Of a stretch of DNA of 64,000 nucleotides, positions 18,974 through 29,141 are shown piece by piece; the first letter of the stretch is position 1, and each line of letters opens with the position of its first letter. Made by a program: the position numbers and the translations under genes. This stretch comes from an uncultured Shimia sp. Its GTDB lineage: Bacteria > Pseudomonadota > Alphaproteobacteria > Rhodobacterales > Rhodobacteraceae. The DNA lies in contig NZ_CANMJE010000006.1 of the NCBI RefSeq assembly GCF_947498095.1, forward strand, positions 176,292 to 240,291, written 5' to 3'. A model generated the notes under the pieces. It did not search any database. It worked only from the letters and a program-made list of their open reading frames with translations, and was not told the origin of the DNA.

Positions 18974-19989
18974 GCCGCCGACGTCGCCTTGGCCAATGCC
19001 TCAATTTTGGCTTTGGCAGCACCGCTGTCGATGCTTTCACGAGCTTTTTCAACACCTTCGACCAGGTTTTCTGCCGCGTCCGCAACCACAAGAGCTGCGG
19101 CCGAATTCAGCAGAACGGCGTCACGATAGGCGTTTTGCGCACCGTCCAAAAGCGCTCGGAACGCCACGGCATTGTCTTCGGGTGAGCCACCCATGATCTC
19201 TTCAAACGGGTGTACGGGCAGGCCCGCATCTTCGGGATGCAACTCTACGTCGCGCACGGTGCCATCGGTTTCCAGTGCCGAGACCCAGCTGATGCCGGAA
19301 ATGGCCAGCTCGTCCGTGCCGTCAGAGCCGTGCACCAACCACGCGCGTTCGCTGCCCAATTGCCCCAATGTTTCCGCCATCGGACGGATCAGGTCGCGCG
19401 AAAACGCGCCGGTTAGCTGGCGTTTGGCACCGGCAGGGTTGGTGAGTGGGCCAAGAATATTGAAGATTGTGCGTGTGCCCAGCTCTTGCCGTGTTGGCAT
19501 CACGTGGGCGATGGCGGGGTGGTGCATGGGCGCCATCATAAAGGCAATGCCACAGCTTTCCAAAGCGCGTTCAACCACATCAGGGCCGACCATTACATTG
19601 ACGCCCATTTGGCCCAGTGCATCTGCTGCTCCGGATTTCGATGACAGGTTGCGGTTTCCGTGTTTGGCGACAGGCACACCAGCGCCAGCAACGACAAAAG
19701 CCGTGGCGGTTGAAATGTTCAGCGTACCCTTGCCGTCACCGCCAGTGCCGACGATGTCCATCGCGCCTTTAGGGGCTTTCACTGCGTTGCATTTGGCGCG
19801 CATGACGGCAGCAGCAGCGGCGTATTCATCCACGGTTTCGCCGCGCGTGCGCAAGGCCATGAGCAACCCACCGCATTGGCTGGGCGTGGCCTCGCCATCA
19901 AACAGAATCTCAAAGGCGCGCTGCGCTTCTTCACGGGTCAGGGGGCGGTCGGCGGCGGCGCCGATCAGAGGCTTGATATCATCGCTCAT
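18970..19989 (-). CDS. trpD: Anthranilate phosphoribosyltransferase
   Basis: TrpD joins anthranilate with PRPP. The 339 residues include the PRPP loop [15 protein letters not shown] (about 78-92), [17 protein letters not shown] and the anthranilate region of the nucleoside phosphorylase fold ([14 protein letters not shown]). The ATG at 19989 overlaps the trpG stop by ATGA; a 51-codon extension upstream lies inside trpG and is not used. Confidence 0.96.
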   Translation of the reverse strand: MSDDIKPLIGAAADRPLTREEAQRAFEILFDGEATPSQCGGLLMALRTRGETVDEYAAAAAVMRAKCNAVKAPKGAMDIVGTGGDGKGTLNISTATAFVVAGAGVPVAKHGNRNLSSKSGAADALGQMGVNVMVGPDVVERALESCGIAFMMAPMHHPAIAHVMPTRQELGTRTIFNILGPLTNPAGAKRQLTGAFSRDLIRPMAETLGQLGSERAWLVHGSDGTDELAISGISWVSALETDGTVRDVELHPEDAGLPVHPFEEIMGGSPEDNAVAFRALLDGAQNAYRDAVLLNSAAALVVADAAENLVEGVEKARESIDSGAAKAKIEALAKATSAA

Positions 19990-20579
19990 GCCAGTTCCCC
20001 TTCGGTTGCGGGCATCATATTGAGAAAATTCTTCAGCATCGCGTGGCCATGTTCCGAGGCGATGGATTCGGGGTGAAACTGCACGCCCTGAATCGGTAAC
20101 TCGCGATGTTGCAGACCCATGATTGTGCCATCCTCGAGCCACGCGGTGATCTCAAGGCAGTCAGGCAGGCTGTCGCGCTCTACCACAAGCGAGTGATAGC
20201 GTGTGGCATCGAACGGCGTTGGCAGTCCGGCAAAGACGCCGCCACCGTTGTGGTGCATTTTGCCCATCTTGCCGTGTACGATTTCGTGGCAACGTACCAC
20301 AGTGCCGCCAAAGGCCTGACCAATGGTCTGATGACCCAGACACACGCCCATCAAAGGGGTGCGGGTCTCGGCGGCGGCTTCGGTCAGGGCCAGGCAAATG
20401 CCTGCCTGATCCGGATCACAAGGCCCCGGAGACAAGAGAATCCCCGCCGGGTTCATCCCCATTGCGTCCTGCACAGTCAGCGCATCATTGCGATAGACGC
20501 TGACATCTGCGCCTAATTCGCCCAGATAATGCACCAGATTGTAGGTAAAGCTGTCGTAATTATCGATCAGGAGCAGCAT
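19986..20579 (-). CDS. trpG: Anthranilate synthase component II (glutamine amidotransferase)
   Basis: TrpG hydrolyses glutamine to feed ammonia to TrpE. The 197-residue class I amidotransferase has [13 protein letters not shown] at the start, the oxyanion LLSPGPCDP, the nucleophile C80 in GVCLGHQ, and HPESIAS with the catalytic His-Glu pair. Similar enzymes (PabA) can serve folate synthesis as well. It heads the trpG-trpD-ung-trpC-moaC-moeA run, while its partner trpE lies 3.2 kb away on the same strand. Confidence 0.95.
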   Translation of the reverse strand: MLLLIDNYDSFTYNLVHYLGELGADVSVYRNDALTVQDAMGMNPAGILLSPGPCDPDQAGICLALTEAAAETRTPLMGVCLGHQTIGQAFGGTVVRCHEIVHGKMGKMHHNGGGVFAGLPTPFDATRYHSLVVERDSLPDCLEITAWLEDGTIMGLQHRELPIQGVQFHPESIASEHGHAMLKNFLNMMPATEGELA

Positions 20580-20753
20580 TTTGCACTTCTTCGCGTTAAG
20601 TGAGAAAACAGGGTAGAGACCCTGCCCATGGTCGCGGTATACATGTTCAGGCTTGACGCGCAGGGTCAAGGGGGGCGCACGCAGGAACGCCCCTTGAAAC
20701 AGCACTTCGTGGCGTGGATGACGCGCATGGAGCATAACAAAGGGGCAATGCAG

Positions 20754-22151
20754 ATGTTGCGAGGGGTTCTTTCCGGCGTTTTCTGGGGCGGTATCGTGGT
20801 TGTGATCGTTGTGGGGTTCGCCTCACTCTTGGCACCATTGCCAGCCACCGTTGACCCGCAGCAATCGGCTGTTGAGCCGACCACAGGGTCCAGCACCGAA
20901 GGCAGCGGCGATATCGGCGCCACATCCGAGGCAGACGGCACGCTAGAGGATGGCGTCAGCCCGCCAAAGGTTGAGACCGAAACCGAAGATGAAATGCCTC
21001 TGGCAGACACAGAGAGCGCGCCCCAGCCTCAACCCGAAACACCAGACATGGCCATGAGCGCACCGGATCCGGGCGTCAACGGCGGTGAAGTGTCGACAAT
21101 CGGCACCGAGACCCCGGTGATGACAAGTCCCGAAGCTCCAACACCTGATGCGCCCGAGGCCCCTGAACTGACACCCGACTCGATCACCAGCAACCCGGCT
21201 CAACCCAGCGTGCCGGATGTGGGTGAGGGTGGCGCCTTTGCGCCTGCAGCGGACACGGAAACTGAAACCGAGATGGCCCCTGAGCCTACTGCAGAGCCAA
21301 GTGCCACGCCAGAAGCGGACGTCAGCCCCGGTGCGGAATCCGGCGACCAGCCTGCAACTGGCGAGAGCCTTTTGAAGCCCGCCACCTCGCTGACCGAAAA
21401 AACCTCGGAACTCGAATCGTCTCGGCTGCCGACCGTTGGTGCAGACAGCACCGAGGCCGGAACGGACGTTGTCGCGCGTCCTTTCGACAGCAACGCCGTT
21501 CAGTTTGAAGCTGCCGGGGACAAGCCATTAATGTCGATTGTCCTGATTGACGACGGAGCGCCCCAGATCCCACCAGAGGCGCTGGCCGATTTCCCATACC
21601 CTTTGAGTATTGCGATCAACACTCTGGTGCCGGATGTGGCCGAGCGGGTCGCAACGTACCGCGACATGGGATTTGAAATCCTCGCGATGGTCGACTTGCC
21701 CGCCGCAGCTGCCCCGGCGGATGTCGAAGTGGCCCTTACGGCGCATCTTTCGGTGATGCCCGAAGCGGTGGCAGTGATGGAGGGAACCGGGGACGGTCTG
21801 CAAGGCAGTAAACCCCTGTCGGATCAGGTGGCCGCAGTGCTGCTTGGCTCGGGCCACGGTCTGTTGTTGTTCCAACAGGGATTGGACACGGCGCGCAAAC
21901 TCGCCAGCCGCGAAGGCGTGCCGGCGGCAACCGTGTTCCGGGACTTTGATAGCAAGGGACAAACCGCATCAGTGATGCGCCGTTTTCTGGATCAGGCCGC
22001 GTTCAAGGCCAACCAGGAAGGTGGCGTTATTATGGTGGGGCGCTTGAAAGAAGAAACCCTGTCAGCGCTGCTCGTCTGGGGTTTGCAGGACCGCGCCGGA
22101 ACCGTTGCCGTGGCGCCGGTTTCTGCCACCATCCGCGCCAAACAAAACTAA
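20754..22151 (+). CDS. Divergent polysaccharide deacetylase family protein with acidic linker
   Basis: The 465-residue product has one N-terminal membrane helix (about 4-28), then about 220 residues rich in Pro, Thr, Glu, Asp and Ala without clear fold. A C-terminal domain (about 250-465) has the YibQ-like pattern [10 protein letters not shown] ... [11 protein letters not shown] ... [11 protein letters not shown], the divergent polysaccharide deacetylase 2 family. The catalytic status of that family is unclear. The start is set at 20754 because AGGGG ends 8 bp before it; an ATG at 20748 is too close. It is divergent from trpG. Confidence 0.8.
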   Translation: MLRGVLSGVFWGGIVVVIVVGFASLLAPLPATVDPQQSAVEPTTGSSTEGSGDIGATSEADGTLEDGVSPPKVETETEDEMPLADTESAPQPQPETPDMAMSAPDPGVNGGEVSTIGTETPVMTSPEAPTPDAPEAPELTPDSITSNPAQPSVPDVGEGGAFAPAADTETETEMAPEPTAEPSATPEADVSPGAESGDQPATGESLLKPATSLTEKTSELESSRLPTVGADSTEAGTDVVARPFDSNAVQFEAAGDKPLMSIVLIDDGAPQIPPEALADFPYPLSIAINTLVPDVAERVATYRDMGFEILAMVDLPAAAAPADVEVALTAHLSVMPEAVAVMEGTGDGLQGSKPLSDQVAAVLLGSGHGLLLFQQGLDTARKLASREGVPAATVFRDFDSKGQTASVMRRFLDQAAFKANQEGGVIMVGRLKEETLSALLVWGLQDRAGTVAVAPVSATIRAKQN

Positions 22152-22186
22152 CCCACTAAAGGGACCACTTCGCAAGGGAGACATCC

Positions 22187-22990
22187 ATGCCTCATATCCA
22201 GGTCAACGGCACGAACATGCACTATACCGACACTGGGCAGGGGGCAGAGACACTTGTGTTTTCGCATGGTCTCTTGTGGAGCGGTGAGATGTTCGAGGCG
22301 CAAGTGGCCGCGTTTCGCGACCGGTATCGCTGTATCACCTTTGACCACCGTGGACAGGGCCAGAGCGAGGTGACCGCAGATGGCTATGATATGGACACGC
22401 TGACCGAGGATGCCGCCGCGCTGATTGAAGCGCTCGACGTTGGTCCCTGTCATTTTGCGGGTCTTTCGATGGGGGGATTTGTCGGAATGCGGTTGGCGAT
22501 CCGGCGACCTGATCTTTTGAAGTCTTTGATGTTGCTGGAAACCTCGGCCGATCCTGAGCCACAGGAAAATCATGGTAAGTACAAGTCGCTGAACTTTGTG
22601 GCGCGCTGGATTGGGCTATGGGCGGTTGCTGAGAAAGTCATGCCGATCATGTTTGGCCAGACTTTTTTGACCGATCCCGCGCGCACAAAACAGCGTGCGC
22701 GCTGGAAAAAAGCGATGATCGGCAATCACCGCATCGGTATCACCCGCGCAGTGATGGGTGTGGTCAATCGCCAGCCAATCTATGACCAACTGGATCAGAT
22801 CAATAAGCCGACATTGATTGTTGTCGGTGACGAAGATGTCGCCACCGTGCCTGCCAAATCCGAGCGGATGAAGGCTGCCATACCGGGCGCCCACATGGTG
22901 ATGATCCCCCGCGCCGGGCACAGTTCCACGATCGAAGAACCCGAGGCGGTCAATGCTGCGATTGAAACGTTTTTGGCGGCCTTAGACTAA
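22187..22990 (+). CDS. Alpha/beta hydrolase
   Basis: The 267-residue protein has the alpha/beta-hydrolase core: oxyanion region FSHGLLWSG, the nucleophile elbow GLSMGG (S94), an acid in VGDEDVATVP and the C-terminal catalytic His in RAGHSSTIEEPEAV. It resembles 3-oxoadipate enol-lactonase and haloperoxidase-like hydrolases, but nothing nearby suggests a substrate. AAGGGAG lies about 7 bp before the ATG. Confidence 0.85.
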   Translation: MPHIQVNGTNMHYTDTGQGAETLVFSHGLLWSGEMFEAQVAAFRDRYRCITFDHRGQGQSEVTADGYDMDTLTEDAAALIEALDVGPCHFAGLSMGGFVGMRLAIRRPDLLKSLMLLETSADPEPQENHGKYKSLNFVARWIGLWAVAEKVMPIMFGQTFLTDPARTKQRARWKKAMIGNHRIGITRAVMGVVNRQPIYDQLDQINKPTLIVVGDEDVATVPAKSERMKAAIPGAHMVMIPRAGHSSTIEEPEAVNAAIETFLAALD

Positions 22991-23049
22991 AGCACACAGC
23001 ACTCCTCGTGCTTACGGATCACCGTGAGACACACCAAAAGGTGATCCGT
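22990..23049 (+). terminator. Two tandem hairpins after the alpha/beta hydrolase
   Basis: The first is aagcac / gtgctt (22990-22995 and 23008-23013). The second is a perfect 10-bp acggatcacc / ggtgatccgt (23014-23023 and 23040-23049) with a 16-nt loop. No T-run follows, so termination strength is uncertain. Confidence 0.45.
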
Positions 23050-23101
23050 CATTCAGCGGCACTGGGTTGAAAATGCCCAAGCCGACGGTCAGGCTTTGCC
23101 A

Positions 23102-23776
23102 ATGGGTATCAAACTTGCAGCATGGGCTTTGGGGTTTGGCATGGGCGGGACGACCGTTGCAGCCTGTGATCTGGCGTTGGTTCTGGCTGTTGACGTATCA
23201 GGATCGGTTGATCGGGAAGAGTATCGCATTCAGATGGACGGTCTTGCCGCCGGATTGCGCGACGGGATTGTTGCGGACGCATTGGTCAATGCCAAGGCGC
23301 GCGTGGCCTTGGTGCAGTGGACGGGCAGTGATCGACAGGACATGACAGTTCCCTGGCGACCCGTTGAGACTCTCCAAGATGTCGAGGCTCTGGCCGTCAG
23401 CATCGAAGAGGCCCCTCGGCAATGGCGAAACTACTCGACGGCGATAGGCGAGGCGCTGGAAGTCAGTCTGGTGGCCATGTCTCAGGTTCAGGACTGCCGG
23501 CGCAAGGTCATTGACGTGTCCGGAGATGGGCGGTCAAACGAAGGCGTTGCGCCCTTGGCTCTGCGAAGCGATCTGCGCCATGCGGGGATCACGGTCAATG
23601 CATTGGTGATCGAGACGGATGACTCTGACCTGACCGGCTATTTCCGGCAAAATGTGATCGTTGGGGCAGGGGCCTTTGTTGTTACGGCCAATGGATTTGC
23701 CGATTACCCGGCGCGTATCCGTCAGAAACTCGTTCGTGAGGTCGGCAAGAAACTGGCTTCGGTCGAACGCCAATAA
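23102..23776 (+). CDS. DUF1194 (VWA-like) secreted protein
   Basis: The 224 residues start with a signal peptide (about 1-21, ending VAACD) and then a von Willebrand A-like domain whose MIDAS motif DVSGS is at 31-35, followed by a later Thr/Asp region (DVSGDGRSN). DUF1194 proteins are periplasmic or exported and of unknown role; the MIDAS site suggests metal-dependent ligand binding. A TTG at 23096 is an alternative start. It converges on trpE. Confidence 0.8.
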   Translation: MGIKLAAWALGFGMGGTTVAACDLALVLAVDVSGSVDREEYRIQMDGLAAGLRDGIVADALVNAKARVALVQWTGSDRQDMTVPWRPVETLQDVEALAVSIEEAPRQWRNYSTAIGEALEVSLVAMSQVQDCRRKVIDVSGDGRSNEGVAPLALRSDLRHAGITVNALVIETDDSDLTGYFRQNVIVGAGAFVVTANGFADYPARIRQKLVREVGKKLASVERQ

Positions 23777-23812
23777 CGCCCCAATACCTGTTGGGCGTTT
23801 GATCGGGAATGC

Positions 23813-25324
23813 TTACCCGTTTCCATGCCCAGTAAAGCGCGCAGCGTCCGCAGCCGCGCGACGGATGGCATTGGATTTGTGCACGGTCTCCATGTATTCG
23901 GCCTCGGGATCGCTGTCATAAACAACGCCGCCCCCGGCCTGAATATAGAGTTTCTGGTCTTTCACGATGGCTGTGCGCAGGGCGATACAGATGTCCATGT
24001 CGCCACCGGAGCTGAAATAGCCCACGCCGCCGCCATAGATGCCACGTTTTTCCGGCTCAAGCTCGTCGATGATTTCCATCGCGCGCACCTTTGGTGCACC
24101 AGAGACAGTGCCCGCTGGCATCCCGGCAAAGAAGGCATCCAGTGCGTCTTTGTCGTCGTGCAGCTCTCCGACAACGTTAGAAACGATGTGCATGACGTGG
24201 CTATAGCGTTCGATGATAAACTGTTCGGTGGGGCGCACGGTGCCAATCTTAGACACACGTCCGGTGTCGTTGCGGCCAAGATCCAAAAGCATCAAGTGCT
24301 CTGCCAATTCTTTCTTGTCGGCCAGTAAATCCGCCTCAAGCGCGTTGTCTTCTTCTGGTGTCGCGCCGCGTGGACGGGTGCCCGCGATGGGCCGGATCGT
24401 CACTTCGTCGCCAAAGACCCGAACAAGGATTTCGGGGCTGGCGCCGACGACCTGAAAGCCGCCAAAGTTGAAATAGAACATAAAAGGCGACGGATTGGTG
24501 CGTCTGAGCGAGCGATAAAGCGCGAAAGGTGGCTGGCGGAATTCCTGCGTCCAGCGCTGTGCCGGAACCACCTGAAAGATGTCGCCTGCGCGGATGTATT
24601 CCTTGGCCTTTTCAACGGCTTCCATATAGGCGGCTTTGGTGAAGTTCGACACCGGCGGCGCTATTTCATCGGCGTCGCCCAGATCACGTGCGGCCTGTGG
24701 CATGGCGCGTTCCAGATCACGCACCGCGTCCATCACACGTTCAGCCGCTTGCGCGTAGGCCGCGCGGGCCGATTGGCCATCCGAAATCCACGCGGGAGAG
24801 ACCACGGTCACTTCGCCCTTAACCCCGTCCAACACGGCCACCACAGAAGGGCGCAACATGCAGGCGTCGGGAACGCCCAAGGGGTCGGGGTTCACGTTGG
24901 GCAAATGCTCCACCAACCGGATCATGTCATAGCCGAGATAGCCAAACAGACCTGCCGAGGCTTGTGGCAGATCTTCGGGCAGGTCGATGCGGCTTTCGTC
25001 GATAATCGCGCGCAGGCCAGCCAGTGGATCGCTGTCTTGTGGCACAAAGGCATCCGGGTCGAAACGCGCATTCCGGTTAATCCGCGCCTGACCATCGTGA
25101 CACTGCCAGATCAGGTCAGGTTTCATGCCGATGATCGAATACCGGCCCCGCACTTCACCGCCCGTGACCGACTCCAGCACAAAGGCGTCTTTCTGCGCGC
25201 CCGTCAGCTTGAGCATCAGAGACACAGGCGTGTCCAAATCGGCGGCAAGCCGGGTATAGACCACCTGATTGCGGCCCGAGTCATAGGCTGCGGTAAACTC
25301 TTCAAGCGACGGGGTCAGTTCCAA
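23813..25324 (-). CDS. trpE: Anthranilate synthase component I
   Basis: TrpE makes anthranilate from chorismate with ammonia from TrpG. The 503-residue protein has the chorismate-binding core: RAGDIFQVVPAQRW, PEILVR, IAGTRPRGAT, LMLLDLGRNDTGRV, and the C-terminal YGGGVGYFSSGGDMDICIALRT. The N-terminal LESVTGGEVRGRYS segment carries the usual feedback-site region. The start is a TTG with GAGGG 8 bp upstream; no in-frame ATG is close. It lies 37 bp after ppiD and is separated from trpGDC by three opposite genes. Confidence 0.94.
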   Translation of the reverse strand: MELTPSLEEFTAAYDSGRNQVVYTRLAADLDTPVSLMLKLTGAQKDAFVLESVTGGEVRGRYSIIGMKPDLIWQCHDGQARINRNARFDPDAFVPQDSDPLAGLRAIIDESRIDLPEDLPQASAGLFGYLGYDMIRLVEHLPNVNPDPLGVPDACMLRPSVVAVLDGVKGEVTVVSPAWISDGQSARAAYAQAAERVMDAVRDLERAMPQAARDLGDADEIAPPVSNFTKAAYMEAVEKAKEYIRAGDIFQVVPAQRWTQEFRQPPFALYRSLRRTNPSPFMFYFNFGGFQVVGASPEILVRVFGDEVTIRPIAGTRPRGATPEEDNALEADLLADKKELAEHLMLLDLGRNDTGRVSKIGTVRPTEQFIIERYSHVMHIVSNVVGELHDDKDALDAFFAGMPAGTVSGAPKVRAMEIIDELEPEKRGIYGGGVGYFSSGGDMDICIALRTAIVKDQKLYIQAGGGVVYDSDPEAEYMETVHKSNAIRRAAADAARFTGHGNG

Positions 25325-25361
25325 GGCAGAGCCCTCATACGTGCTCCGGCGATACCGGAGG

Positions 25362-27203
25362 TTATTGGAATTGCGCGTGGACCGCGTTCAGCGCCTGCTG
25401 ATTGATCGTGACGCCGTGTACAAACTGGATTTCCTGAGCATAGGCCTCGAACAGGTCCTGTGACAGACCCTGCGCACCCTGTTGCAACAAAGCGTTCATC
25501 AGGTTGGCAATTTCGGGGTTCGTGCGGTCAGGTTTGTTCACGGCTGTCATCTTGACGATCAGCAGTTCGTCACCGGCCGGAATGGTAGTGACGGTGCCCG
25601 TCTCCATTGCGAACACGGCATCAACAAAGCCTTCGGGTGTATCAGCCACGAAACCGCTGCGCAGGATGTTGGGGCGCTGTTCTGCAGTCAAACCAAAGGC
25701 TGCAAAGTCAACGTCACCCCCCAGCGACGGCAGCATGCCATCGGCCATGTCTTGCAGGCGGCTTACGGTTTCTGCATCGGCCCATGCGGCCGCCACGTCG
25801 TCTCGTACGTCTTCGAACGGCGCCGGAGTGGCTTCTGTTTCCCCATCCAGACGCAGTGCAAACAGCCCGCCATCTGCCAGAATTTCGATTTCGGGGAAAT
25901 CGTCTTTGGTTACGATGCTGGCCAGTGCGCGGAAGGTTTCATAACCCGCGATCCCAGCGCTTTCCTCTTGGTGCCAGCCAACTTGGCCCAGTTGCATGTC
26001 ACTCTCTTCGGTCAGCTCTTCCAGAGTAGCACCCGCGGCCAGAAGGTCCTCGAGATCGCCAATCTGCGCTTCGATCAAGCGACGTGCACGTTCAGCAGCC
26101 AGTTCTTCGCGCAGCGTGGGCACGGCCTCTTCAAATGGGGTTTCCAATGCAGGCAGGATACCGTTGATGCGGAACAGCGCGGGGCCAAGGCTGGATTGCA
26201 CAGGACCCGAGATTGCGCCGATGACGGCGCCAAAGACTGTTTCACCAGCTTCGCCCAACTCGGCCATGCTGACATCACCCATGTCCACGTCGACCAATGT
26301 CAGTCCGCGTTCTTCGACCAGCATCTCAAAGCTGGCTTCGCCAGAGTTCAGACGGGCGCGGGCTGCTTCGGCGCTGGCCATGTCGGCAAAGGCCAGACGC
26401 TCAACCAAACGGCGCTCAGGGCGGTTAAACTCTTCATTGCGTTGTTCAAAAAGGGCCTGCAAAGACTCTTCGTCAACTTCCACCTCATCAATCAACATGT
26501 CCGGGGTCAGCAACGCATATGTAATCTGGCGCATTGCGGGCAGGGTGAATTGGTCGAGGTTGGCATCATAAAAAGCGCGCAAGTCACCCTCGGTCGGCTC
26601 GGATATCGGTGAGACAAGATCGTCGGCTTTCAAACGCGCCAGCGTGATGTCGCGCTGCTCGCCAATGAAATCCAGGATCGTGTCACCATATATGGCCGGC
26701 ATTGCAACACCCGAAACAACGGAGCCTTGCAACAGGGTGCGGGCGGTTTCTTCGCGGATCGAATCTTCGAACTCGGCTTCGGTCAGACGGGTCTGGTCCA
26801 GGGCATAGCGATAGGCATCGCGGTCAAACTCACCGTTGACGCCTTGAAAGCCCGGAATGGCCAGCAATTCCGAGCGCAGCCGCTCATCGCCGATTGAGAC
26901 GCCCATACGCGCGGTTTCTGCGTCCATTGCACGCTGAACGACAAGGTTGCCCAAGACGAGACTGTCGATGCCTGCGGCCTGAGCCTCGCCAAAGCTGACA
27001 TTGCGTCCGGTTTGGGCGCCAAGCGCGTTCAATTCCTGTTGCAGTGCGCGTGCATAGTCATTGATGTCGATGTCTTTGCCGCCAACATCTCCGACGCTGC
27101 GCACAGTTCCAGAAAGGTTGGTGACCCCAAAGCCTCCAAGCCCCAGAATGAGCAGGCCCATGAGAATCCAGACCAGTGTTTTTGACGTGCTACCCTTGGA
27201 CAT
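25362..27203 (-). CDS. ppiD: PpiD-like periplasmic peptidyl-prolyl isomerase / chaperone
   Basis: The 613-residue protein has one N-terminal membrane anchor (about 9-30, TLVWILMGLLILGLGGFGV), a SurA-N-type helical chaperone domain, and a parvulin-like domain in the middle with weak sequence match. It should assist folding of exported proteins at the periplasmic face of the inner membrane. The ATG at 27203 has AGGGGGA five bases before it. In many alphaproteobacteria ppiD stands next to trpE, as here. Confidence 0.88.
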   Translation of the reverse strand: MSKGSTSKTLVWILMGLLILGLGGFGVTNLSGTVRSVGDVGGKDIDINDYARALQQELNALGAQTGRNVSFGEAQAAGIDSLVLGNLVVQRAMDAETARMGVSIGDERLRSELLAIPGFQGVNGEFDRDAYRYALDQTRLTEAEFEDSIREETARTLLQGSVVSGVAMPAIYGDTILDFIGEQRDITLARLKADDLVSPISEPTEGDLRAFYDANLDQFTLPAMRQITYALLTPDMLIDEVEVDEESLQALFEQRNEEFNRPERRLVERLAFADMASAEAARARLNSGEASFEMLVEERGLTLVDVDMGDVSMAELGEAGETVFGAVIGAISGPVQSSLGPALFRINGILPALETPFEEAVPTLREELAAERARRLIEAQIGDLEDLLAAGATLEELTEESDMQLGQVGWHQEESAGIAGYETFRALASIVTKDDFPEIEILADGGLFALRLDGETEATPAPFEDVRDDVAAAWADAETVSRLQDMADGMLPSLGGDVDFAAFGLTAEQRPNILRSGFVADTPEGFVDAVFAMETGTVTTIPAGDELLIVKMTAVNKPDRTNPEIANLMNALLQQGAQGLSQDLFEAYAQEIQFVHGVTINQQALNAVHAQFQ

Positions 27204-27303
27204 CGTGTCCCCCTGCAATGGCGGTCATTTCAAACGTTCCGGGATGTCTACGACGCCCGCCCCAGAGGGGCAAGGGGGCGGTAGCGCGGAATGTACGGAA
27301 AGC

Positions 27304-28479
27304 TTAGATTTCAAAGGCCGCAAGCCGTTTGAACAGTGTCTCTATGCCCTTGCGGTCCACATTGGCAAAGGCAATGCGCATCTGTTGCTGCCCCGTGGTG
27401 TCTTCGGTTGGCTTGAACATTGTACCCGGCAAAGTCAAAACATGGGCCTTTTGTACCAGCTCGCGCGCCAGATCATCAGAGGCCATGTCAAACGGGTGCT
27501 GCACATAGGCAAAATAGGCGCCAACCCCCATCAATTTCCAACCCTTGTCAGCAATCAGGGGCATGTGGTCCGAAATTGCCGCCCGCCGATCGAGAATTTC
27601 TGCCCGCTCTCCAGCCAACCACTGACCAAGGTTCCGCATACCCCAAAGTGCAGCGTGCTGGCCCAATTGGTTCGGGCAAATGGTGACGGTATCAAGGAAC
27701 TTTTCCGCCTCAGCCAGCCGCGAATTACTGGCAATCATCGCGCCCACACGGTGTCCGGTCAGCCGATAGGCTTTGGAGAACGAATAAAGCTGGATCAAAT
27801 GATCCGACCAGTCTGGGTTTTCGAACAAACCATGCGGCGCCCCACTGCGAGAATCAAAGTCCCGGTAAGTTTCGTCGATGATCAATTGAATGCGCTTCCG
27901 CGCCGCCAGGTCCGCGAAAGCCGCGACCAGTTCCGCGGGATACTCAACGCCACCGGGATTGTTCGGCGTCACCAGTGCAATGGCGCGGGTGCGCTCGGTA
28001 ATAAGGGCTTCGGCAGCCTCGGGATCTGGCAAAAGATCAGCGCCCGTCGCCAGAGGCACCGCGTGGACGCCTTGCATATCCAGCCACATTTTATGGTTGA
28101 AATACCAAGGGGTTGGCAGGATGACTTCATCCCCTTCACCGGCGATAGACATCATTGCGGCACTGAACGCCTGATTGCAGCCCGAGGTGATCGCCACCTG
28201 CGACGGGTCTATCGTGCCACCATAAGCGTCAGAGAATTGCGTCGCCACTTCGGCCCGGAGTTCATCCAGGCCCAGCACCGGACCATAAAGATGTGCGTCC
28301 GCCATGTTCAAAGCTACATCAGCAATATGCTGGCGCAAAGCGGCTGGCGGTGGATCGACGGGCGCTGCCTGGCTCACATTGATCAGCGGCAGGTCATCAG
28401 TGAACCGCACTCCTTCAAGCCAACGGCGGGCCTCCATGACAGGGGGGGCAAAAGTGGTGGCAGTCCGGGGCTGGTTCAT
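27304..28479 (-). CDS. PLP-dependent aminotransferase (class I/II)
   Basis: The 391-residue fold type I enzyme has the substrate/cofactor motifs YGPVLGLDELR, VTPNNPGG, IIDETYRDF and the Schiff-base Lys in SFSKAYRLTGHR. It belongs to the broad aspartate/tyrosine aminotransferase group; substrate not predictable. GGAG lies 6 bp before the ATG. A long open frame on the other strand (27061-29205) is antisense shadow. Confidence 0.88.
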   Translation of the reverse strand: MNQPRTATTFAPPVMEARRWLEGVRFTDDLPLINVSQAAPVDPPPAALRQHIADVALNMADAHLYGPVLGLDELRAEVATQFSDAYGGTIDPSQVAITSGCNQAFSAAMMSIAGEGDEVILPTPWYFNHKMWLDMQGVHAVPLATGADLLPDPEAAEALITERTRAIALVTPNNPGGVEYPAELVAAFADLAARKRIQLIIDETYRDFDSRSGAPHGLFENPDWSDHLIQLYSFSKAYRLTGHRVGAMIASNSRLAEAEKFLDTVTICPNQLGQHAALWGMRNLGQWLAGERAEILDRRAAISDHMPLIADKGWKLMGVGAYFAYVQHPFDMASDDLARELVQKAHVLTLPGTMFKPTEDTTGQQQMRIAFANVDRKGIETLFKRLAAFEI

Positions 28480-28608
28480 CTTGGTCTCCGCGTCAAAACA
28501 ACAAAAGCGACCCTAGGGGCCGCTTTCGATAAGGGCAATCCACCCCGGCTTCGTATTGCCATAAATACTCCCGCCGGAGGCGTTCCGCCTCAACCGCGTA
28601 ACCTGACC

Positions 28609-29127
28609 TCAATCCGTGCCGCGGTAGGGCTCGACATATTGCAACGCCATGTCCCACGGGAAGAAGATCCACGTGTCCTGACTGACGCCTGTGATGAAGG
28701 TGTCGACCATGGGCTCGCCCTGGGGTTTGGCGTAGACCGTGGCGAAATGCGCCTTGGGATAAAGGTCGCGTACCAGTTCCAGCGTTTTGCCGCTGTCCAC
28801 AAGATCGTCGACAATCAGGATTCCGGTTCCGTCGCCCATCAGTTCGACATTTGGGCTTTTCAGAACCTGTGCGTCGCGCTGCTGGTCCTGCTTTCCACCG
28901 CCGGAGTGATACGATTTCACAGAGATCGTATCCACAGTGCGAATATCCAGCTCGCGTGCGACGATCATCGCTGGGGCCATGCCACCGCGAGTAATCGCAA
29001 CAACGGCTTTCCAGGCGCCATCGTCGGGGCCTTGACCGTCCAGACGCCAAGCCAGGGCGCGGCTGTCACGGTGCATTTGATCCCAGCTGATGTGAAACCC
29101 TTTTTCGTGGGGCAGGCGGTCGCTCAT
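28609..29127 (-). CDS. gpt: Xanthine(-guanine) phosphoribosyltransferase
   Basis: Gpt salvages xanthine and guanine with PRPP. The 172 residues contain the PRPP-binding motif [13 protein letters not shown] (about 100-112) and the start [11 protein letters not shown] for the pyrophosphate loop. Length is slightly above the E. coli enzyme. GGGAG stands 8 bp before the ATG. It lies between fabI and the aminotransferase on the same strand. Confidence 0.92.
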   Translation of the reverse strand: MSDRLPHEKGFHISWDQMHRDSRALAWRLDGQGPDDGAWKAVVAITRGGMAPAMIVARELDIRTVDTISVKSYHSGGGKQDQQRDAQVLKSPNVELMGDGTGILIVDDLVDSGKTLELVRDLYPKAHFATVYAKPQGEPMVDTFITGVSQDTWIFFPWDMALQYVEPYRGTD

Positions 29128-29141
29128 AAGAATTCTCCCGG

